Source: Bacteroidales bacterium
GTDB taxonomy: Bacteria; Bacteroidota; Bacteroidia; Bacteroidales; UBA7960
Assembly: GCA_003451785.1 (NCBI GenBank)
Contig: DMJL01000310.1
Coordinates: forward strand, 1 to 11,563
Reading direction: 5' to 3'
Length of the DNA: 11,563 nucleotides
Of this stretch, positions 7,836-11,563 are shown piece by piece (position 1 is the stretch's first letter; each line of letters begins with the position of its first letter). The notes below the pieces were generated by a model that searched no databases, was not told the origin of the DNA, and saw only the letters and a list, made by a program, of their open reading frames with translations. The position numbers were made by a program, and so were the translations under genes.

Positions 7836-7896
7836 TTGCACACATTGGCAAGCCCCACAAGCCAACCCTCTATCCAAAGCTTGCCAAAGAGTGCAA
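7836..7896. repeat. Imperfect inverted repeat (hairpin), possible intergenic repeat element
   Basis: The arm TTGCACACATTGGCAAGC (7836-7853) is complementary to GCTTGCCAAAGAGTGCAA (7879-7896) at 16 of 18 positions, including a perfect 9-bp inner block. The loop is 25 nt. No T-run follows, so this is not a simple terminator. It may be a REP- or MITE-like unit; its recurrence elsewhere in the genome cannot be seen from here. Confidence 0.6.
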
Positions 7897-7920
7897 CCGA
7901 CCGAAGGGAGCTCACGAGCC

Positions 7921-7953
7921 TTTGAAAAATAAATATTTGGACGAGTAATTTTG
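7921..7953 (+). promoter_or_regulatory. Possible distal promoter of the RM operon
   Basis: TTTG (7921-7924) is followed after 21 nt by TAATTTTG (7946-7953), a formal match to the Bacteroidota -33/-7 pattern. It lies 90 nt before the first gene and its -7 box overlaps the second copy of the 14-nt direct repeat. It is weaker in context than the promoter at 7996-8025, and such matches arise by chance in AT-rich DNA. Confidence 0.25.
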
Positions 7954-7962
7954 CCGACCCAC
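7949..7962 (+). repeat. Direct repeat copy 2, TTTTGCCGACCCAC
   Basis: This copy is identical to 7821-7834. The two copies bracket the hairpin element and about 50 nt to its right. Confidence 0.6.
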
Positions 7963-7995
7963 TCGGAACTAACAATAGAATCAGTACTTTTTATA

Positions 7996-8025
7996 TTGTA
8001 AAACGAGATAAAAAATCTATTTTTG
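7996..8025 (+). promoter_or_regulatory. Promoter of the type I RM operon
   Basis: A -33 TTG (7996-7998), 19 nt of spacer and a perfect -7 box TATTTTTG (8018-8025) match the Bacteroidota sigma-factor consensus. The start point would be near 8030, leaving a short leader of about 16 nt before the regulator ATG at 8046. It would drive the whole overlapping operon. Confidence 0.6.
8006..8018. promoter_or_regulatory. Candidate operator between -33 and -7 boxes
   Basis: AGAT-AAAAA-ATCT is a 4+5+4 nt perfect inverted repeat that ends on the first base of the -7 box. A dimeric XRE protein bound here would block the promoter, so it is a possible autoregulatory site for the first gene. The motif is short and A-rich, so chance is a real alternative. 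Confidence 0.2.
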
Positions 8026-8045
8026 AGGATTCAATTCTAAAATCA

Positions 8046-8237
8046 ATGAACAGGATAAAGGAAGTATTAGAAGAAAAAGGAATAAAGCAAAAATGGCTTG
8101 CTGAACAACTCGGTAAAAGTTACAACATGGTCAACGGTTATGTGCAAAACAGACAGCAACCTAAACTTGAAATTCTATTTGAAATTGCTGAGATTTTGGG
8201 AGTTAAACCACAAGAATTATTAAAAGAGAAAAAATGA
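8046..8237 (+). CDS. XRE/Cro-type helix-turn-helix regulator of the RM operon
   Basis: This 63-aa protein is almost entirely one HTH_3 domain (residues about 3-58). The segment IKQKWLAEQLGKSYNMVNGYVQN (13-35) forms the turn and recognition helix, and the PKLEILFEIAEILGVKPQELL tail (39-59) is the usual HTH_3 ending. It should bind DNA as a dimer. It is the first gene after the operon promoter, and its stop overlaps the hsdM start (ATGA at 8234-8237), so it is made together with the methyltransferase. By analogy with C proteins of other RM systems it may time or limit expression, but no known C-box was found upstream. There is no Shine-Dalgarno. It is too small to have a separate ligand or enzymatic domain. 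Confidence 0.87.
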   Translation: MNRIKEVLEEKGIKQKWLAEQLGKSYNMVNGYVQNRQQPKLEILFEIAEILGVKPQELLKEKK

Positions 8238-9781
8238 CCAGCATAGCACAAAGACAAGAATTGCAAGCCAAAATATGGAAAATTGCCAACGATGTTCGTG
8301 GCTCGGTGGATGGATGGGACTTTAAACAGTTTGTCTTAGGTACGCTGTTCTATCGCTTCATAAGTGAAAACTTCACCAATTACATTGAAGGTGGTGATGA
8401 AAATGTAAACTACCCCAACTACCCCGACAAACACATTACACCCGAAATAAAAGATGATGCGATAAAAACAAAAGGTTATTTTATTTATCCCAGTCAACTT
8501 TTTGTGAATGTTGCAAAAACTGCAAATACCAACCCTAATCTTAATACCGACTTAAAAGCAATTTTTGACGCTATTGAAAGTTCTGCAAATGGTTATCCAT
8601 CAGAACCAGACATCAAAGGTTTGTTTGCCGATTTTGACACAACAAGCACGCGGCTCGGTAATACTGTAGAAGCCAAAAACAGCCGGTTAGCATCAGTTTT
8701 GAAAGGGGTTGAAGAGCTAAATTTTGGAAATTTTGAAGACAACCAGATTGACCTTTTTGGCGATGCTTATGAGTTTTTGATTTCCAATTATGCAGCCAAT
8801 GCAGGAAAATCGGGAGGTGAGTTCTTTACGCCGCAGCACGTTTCAAAACTCATTGCACAGTTGGCAATGCACAAGCAAGACAAGGTAAACAAGATTTACG
8901 ACCCCGCAGCAGGTTCGGGCTCATTATTGTTGCAAGCTAAAAAACATTTCGACAACCATGTTATTGAAGAAGGCTTTTACGGGCAGGAAGTGAACCACAC
9001 TACCTACAACCTTGCCCGTATGAACATGTTTTTGCACAACATCAACTACGACAAGTTTAATATTGCCCTTGGCGATACGCTTCGCAATCCCCACTATGGC
9101 GATGAAAAACCTTTTGATGCCATTGTTTCTAATCCGCCATATTCTATAAAATGGATTGGGGACGATGACCCAACGCTAATTAATGACGACCGTTTTGCTC
9201 CTGCCGGTGTGTTGGCTCCTAAATCAAAGGCAGATTTTGCTTTTGTATTACATGCGCTAAGTTATCTTTCAAGCAAAGGCAGAGCAGCTATTGTTTGTTT
9301 CCCTGGTATCTTTTACAGGGGCGGTGCCGAACAGAAAATCAGAAAATATTTGGTGGATAACAACCTTGTGGAAACCATTATTGCCGTGGCACCCAATTTA
9401 TTTTATGGCACTTCTATAGCCGTAACCTTGCTGGTACTCTCCAAACACAAAACTGAAAATAAAGTGCAGTTTATTGATGCCAGCGGGGAAAATTTCTTTA
9501 AGAAAGCAACCAATAACAATATGCTTACTGATGAGCACATTGATAAGATAATGGAACTATTTGATAGTAAATTAGATGTAGAGCATGTGGCCAGGTCTAT
9601 TGAAAACAGAAAAATTGCCGAAAATGACTATAATCTATCTGTAAGCAGTTATGTTGAAGCAAAAGATAACCGTGAGCAGGTGGATATTAAACAATTAAAT
9701 GCAGAAATTGCAAAAACGGTAGAGAAGATAAATGCCTTGCGTATAAGTATTGATGAAATCATAAAAGAAATAGAAGCATGA
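8234..9781 (+). CDS. hsdM: Type I restriction-modification methyltransferase subunit HsdM
   Basis: This 515-aa N6-adenine methyltransferase subunit works with HsdS to methylate both strands of the split target, and with HsdR to restrict unmodified DNA. Residues about 5-165 form the HsdM_N helical domain (WKIANDVRGSVDGWDFKQFVLG). The SAM-binding motif I is DPAAGSGS (223-230) and the catalytic motif IV is NPPY (300-303). GGEFFTPQHVSKLI (194-207) is the usual block before motif I. The C-terminal tail (about 480-515) is helical and should contact HsdS. Length is normal and all motifs are intact, so it is predicted active. It overlaps the regulator before it and the RhuM gene after it by ATGA. No Shine-Dalgarno is seen, consistent with coupling. 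Confidence 0.95.
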   Translation: MTSIAQRQELQAKIWKIANDVRGSVDGWDFKQFVLGTLFYRFISENFTNYIEGGDENVNYPNYPDKHITPEIKDDAIKTKGYFIYPSQLFVNVAKTANTNPNLNTDLKAIFDAIESSANGYPSEPDIKGLFADFDTTSTRLGNTVEAKNSRLASVLKGVEELNFGNFEDNQIDLFGDAYEFLISNYAANAGKSGGEFFTPQHVSKLIAQLAMHKQDKVNKIYDPAAGSGSLLLQAKKHFDNHVIEEGFYGQEVNHTTYNLARMNMFLHNINYDKFNIALGDTLRNPHYGDEKPFDAIVSNPPYSIKWIGDDDPTLINDDRFAPAGVLAPKSKADFAFVLHALSYLSSKGRAAIVCFPGIFYRGGAEQKIRKYLVDNNLVETIIAVAPNLFYGTSIAVTLLVLSKHKTENKVQFIDASGENFFKKATNNNMLTDEHIDKIMELFDSKLDVEHVARSIENRKIAENDYNLSVSSYVEAKDNREQVDIKQLNAEIAKTVEKINALRISIDEIIKEIEA

Positions 9782-10788
9782 TCAACGAGAAAAGAGAAGT
9801 CATTATTTATAAAGCAGCCGATGGGCTTTCTGAGCTTTCTGTTCAGTTAGAAAATGAAACGGTGTGGCTTACTCAAAAACAATTGGTTGAACTTTACCAA
9901 ACAGCAAAATCAACAGTAAGTGAGCATATTAAAAACATATATGCAGAGGAAGAACTGACTCACGAAGCAACTGTTCGGAAAATCCGAACAGTTCAAACGG
10001 AAGGCAATAGAGAGGTTTCTCGTGAGTTGGAGTACTATAATCTTGATTTGATTATTGCTTTGGGTTATAGAATTAATTCCAAAATAGCCACCCGATTCCG
10101 CCAGTGGGCTACCCAACGGCTAAAAGAATACATTGTTAAAGGTTTCACCATGGACGATGAACGCCTCAAAAACCTGGGTGGTGGCAATTATTGGAAAGAA
10201 CTACTAAATCGTATTCGGGATATTCGTTCCAGCGAAAAAGTCATGTATCGTCAGGTATTAGACTTATACGCAACGGCTACCGATTATGACCCCAAAAGTG
10301 ACGAAAGCATTAAGTTTTTCAAAATCGTTCAAAACAAATTGCATTATGCCGCACATGGCAAAACAGCCAGCGAAGTAATTTATATGCGAGTAGATAGCGA
10401 AAAGCCTTTCGCAGGGCTTACAACATTTAAAGGAGATGAACCTATTCAGGCGGAAGCCATGATCGCCAAAAATTTTTTGGACGAAAAAGAGTTGAAAGTA
10501 CTCAACAACTTGGTAGCGGCCTATTTCGATTTGGCAGAATTGAATGCAATAGAAGAACGAGAAATGAGAATGGATGATTATGTGCGGGAGTTGGATAATA
10601 TTTTAACTTCTACCGGGCGAAAAGTATTGGACAATGCCGGTAAAATTTCTCATGCACAGGCCGAGCAAAAAGCAAAGCAAGAATTCAAAAAGTACAAAGC
10701 CAAAACCTTGAGCACAGTAGAAAAAGATTATTTAAAAACCATTGCTGCCATAGAAAAAACAGCCGAAAAGCAAAGCCGAAAAAAATGA
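9778..10788 (+). CDS. rhuM: RhuM family protein of unknown function inside the RM operon
   Basis: This 336-aa protein matches the Virulence_RhuM family (PF13310 type), named for a Salmonella pathogenicity-island gene but common in RM and defence loci. The N-terminus has a winged or HTH-like segment, VWLTQKQLVELYQTAKSTVSEH (29-50), followed by the characteristic block ALGYRINSKIATRFRQWATQ (94-113). Conserved-looking polar stretches follow (LHYAAHGKTASEV, 188-200; FAGLTTFKGDEP, 211-222). The C-terminus (about 290-336) is very rich in Lys, Ala and Glu and probably helical. No signal peptide or membrane segment is present. It sits between hsdM and hsdS with ATGA overlaps on both sides, so it is made in step with the modification enzyme. 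Its molecular function is not established; a role with DNA or as an accessory to RM is inference from the HTH segment and position. Confidence 0.88.
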   Translation: MINEKREVIIYKAADGLSELSVQLENETVWLTQKQLVELYQTAKSTVSEHIKNIYAEEELTHEATVRKIRTVQTEGNREVSRELEYYNLDLIIALGYRINSKIATRFRQWATQRLKEYIVKGFTMDDERLKNLGGGNYWKELLNRIRDIRSSEKVMYRQVLDLYATATDYDPKSDESIKFFKIVQNKLHYAAHGKTASEVIYMRVDSEKPFAGLTTFKGDEPIQAEAMIAKNFLDEKELKVLNNLVAAYFDLAELNAIEEREMRMDDYVRELDNILTSTGRKVLDNAGKISHAQAEQKAKQEFKKYKAKTLSTVEKDYLKTIAAIEKTAEKQSRKK

Positions 10789-11563
10789 ACTATTTAAATA
10801 CATTATTACAAGGCGTGGAAGTGGAGGGGAAAACTTTGGGGGAGGTTGCCATAAAAATATCTTCTGGTGGTACACCAAGTACAGGTGTTTCAACATACTA
10901 CAATGGGAATATTCCTTGGTTACGAACTCAAGAAGTAGGTTATAGTGATATTTGGGATACTGGAATTAAAATCACAGAAGAAGGGCTGAAAAATTCAGGG
11001 GCTAAAATAATTCCTGAAAATTGTGTTATTGTAGCAATGTATGGTGCTACTGTTGGTAAAGTTGGGATTAATAAAATTCCTTTATCTACAAATCAAGCGT
11101 GTGCTAATATTCAACTAAATGACGAATTTGCCCATTATCGTTATGTGTATCATTTCTTATTAAGCAAATATGAATATATAAAATCACTTGGTGCTGGACC
11201 GCAGACAAACATAAATGCACAGATTGTAAAAAAGCTTCAAATTCCCATTCCTTGCCCAGACAATCCTAAAAAATCACTTGAAATCCAAAAAGAAATTGTT
11301 CGTATTCTCGACAACTTTACGGAGCTTACAGCGGAGCTTACAGCGGAGCTTACAGCTCGTAAAAAGCATTACGAGTATTATAGAAATAAACTGTTGAATT
11401 TTTATGACGGTGAAGTGGAGTGGAAAATGTTGGGGGAGGTTGCAGAATATTCTAAAGAACGCATAAACTTTGATAAGCTAGATAAAAACAACTATGTAGG
11501 TGTTGATAATCTCTTGCAAAATCGTGAAGGAAAAACAATTTCTAATTCTACTTTGGTAAATCA
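10785..11563 (+). CDS. hsdS: Type I restriction-modification specificity subunit HsdS, 3' end off the window
   Basis: The first 259 residues of HsdS, the DNA-recognition subunit, are present. Target-recognition domain 1 spans about residues 15-165, with the typical opening SSGGTPSTGVSTYYNGNIPW (26-45) and ending GAGPQTNINAQIVKKLQIPIP (137-157). The central conserved helix follows (about 165-205) and contains three ELTA units (180-191) from a 12-nt tandem repeat, then RKKHYEYYRNKLL (192-204). Domain 2 begins near residue 210 (EVEWKMLGEVA), repeating the start of domain 1 (EVEGKTLGEVA). The ATG at 10785 overlaps the rhuM stop (ATGA). The gene is clearly richer in A+T than the lipoprotein gene upstream, in keeping with horizontal exchange of specificity domains. 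The frame is open through the window edge, and hsdR should lie nearby. Confidence 0.93.
   Translation, partial: MNYLNTLLQGVEVEGKTLGEVAIKISSGGTPSTGVSTYYNGNIPWLRTQEVGYSDIWDTGIKITEEGLKNSGAKIIPENCVIVAMYGATVGKVGINKIPLSTNQACANIQLNDEFAHYRYVYHFLLSKYEYIKSLGAGPQTNINAQIVKKLQIPIPCPDNPKKSLEIQKEIVRILDNFTELTAELTAELTARKKHYEYYRNKLLNFYDGEVEWKMLGEVAEYSKERINFDKLDKNNYVGVDNLLQNREGKTISNSTLVN
10818..10849 (+). repeat. Intragenic direct repeat, copy 1 (start of HsdS domain 1)
   Basis: These 32 nt match 11412-11443 at 29 positions, in the same reading frame, 594 nt apart. The copy encodes EVEGKTLGEVA at the entry of recognition domain 1. Such repeats are points where half-genes of hsdS can recombine. Confidence 0.75.
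11322..11357 (+). repeat. Three tandem 12-nt repeats encoding ELTA (TAEL spacer)
   Basis: The unit GAGCTTACAGCG occurs at 11322, 11334 and 11346; the last copy ends in T instead of G. Read in frame, each gives Glu-Leu-Thr-Ala, inside the central helix between the two recognition domains. In the EcoR124I/EcoR124II pair the same kind of TAEL repeat, twice versus three times, changes the target spacer by one base pair. Confidence 0.92.
11412..11443 (+). repeat. Intragenic direct repeat, copy 2 (start of HsdS domain 2)
   Basis: This is the partner of 10818-10849, with three mismatches in 32 nt. It encodes EVEWKMLGEVA at the start of recognition domain 2, so the two halves of HsdS begin with nearly the same coding sequence. 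Confidence 0.75.

Larger units (their letters stand above)
7337..8045. other. Gene-free region before the restriction-modification operon
   Basis: This stretch of about 0.7 kb has no convincing gene. Open frames on both strands near 7512-7932 encode Cys-rich or low-sense peptides without start signals, family motifs or plausible composition. The first 250 nt show nothing beyond short, weak inverted repeats. From about 7590 the base composition changes and the DNA has the look of a non-coding intergenic repeat. It includes a 61-nt imperfect hairpin (7836-7896) and two copies of a 14-nt repeat (7821, 7949). The last 50 nt carry the operon promoter. No tRNA cloverleaf, CRISPR array or insertion-sequence end was seen. 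Confidence 0.6.

Noticed and set aside
7594..7932. 112-aa plus-strand open frame in the gene-free region
   Set aside because: It has no recognisable domain, no promoter or start signal, a composition unlike a folded protein, and it runs straight through the hairpin repeat. The overlapping minus-strand frames (7512-7877, 7721-7975) are equally unconvincing.
7983..7988. AGTACT palindrome upstream of the RM operon as an operator
   Set aside because: A 6-nt palindrome is expected often by chance, and it lies upstream of the -33 element without a partner site.
11322..11357. Short tandem repeats as a CRISPR-like array
   Set aside because: The units are 12 nt with no spacers and lie in frame inside hsdS, so they are protein-coding repeats.

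Overview
The window comes from a member of the Bacteroidota. The signs are: a long-chain serine palmitoyltransferase of the Bacteroides sphingolipid type; gene starts without Shine-Dalgarno sequences; promoters of the TTG / TAnnTTTG type; and a lipoprotein whose residues after the lipidated cysteine resemble the Bacteroidota surface-export signal. Nothing in the sequence fixes the genus. It falls into two parts separated by a strong terminator and about 0.7 kb of gene-free DNA.

Part 1 (1-7336) looks like ordinary chromosome. Two genes run leftward: serine palmitoyltransferase (651-1856) and, about 200 bp further on, a short-chain dehydrogenase cut by the window edge (1-449). Together they could supply the first steps of sphingolipid synthesis, but the role of the dehydrogenase is inferred from position only. 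Rightward run a secreted alpha/beta-hydrolase esterase (2042-2926), the tRNA methylthiotransferase MtaB (2943-4247) with a predicted promoter so close to its ATG that the mRNA is probably leaderless, an inositol-monophosphatase-family phosphatase 3 nt behind it (4251-5048), and a large lipoprotein metallopeptidase with an M3-like HExxH...E site (5216-7270) that ends in a 17-bp-stem terminator.

The spacer 7337-8045 holds no convincing gene. It contains a 61-nt imperfect hairpin (7836-7896) and a 14-nt direct repeat (7821 and 7949) around it, which looks like an intergenic repeat element, and then a good Bacteroidota promoter (7996-8025).

Part 2 (8046 to the right edge) is a compact type I restriction-modification operon: a 63-aa XRE-type regulator, HsdM methyltransferase, a RhuM-family protein of unknown function, and the start of HsdS. 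Each gene overlaps the next by the same ATGA tetranucleotide, so the four are probably translationally coupled. HsdS carries three 12-nt repeats encoding the ELTA/TAEL spacer motif, the element whose copy number changes target spacing in EcoR124I and EcoR124II, and the same coding sequence opens both target-recognition halves. HsdR is not in the window and would be expected downstream. The most interesting points are the RhuM gene locked into the RM operon, the repeat architecture of hsdS, the hairpin element in front of the operon, and the uncharacterised lipoprotein peptidase.
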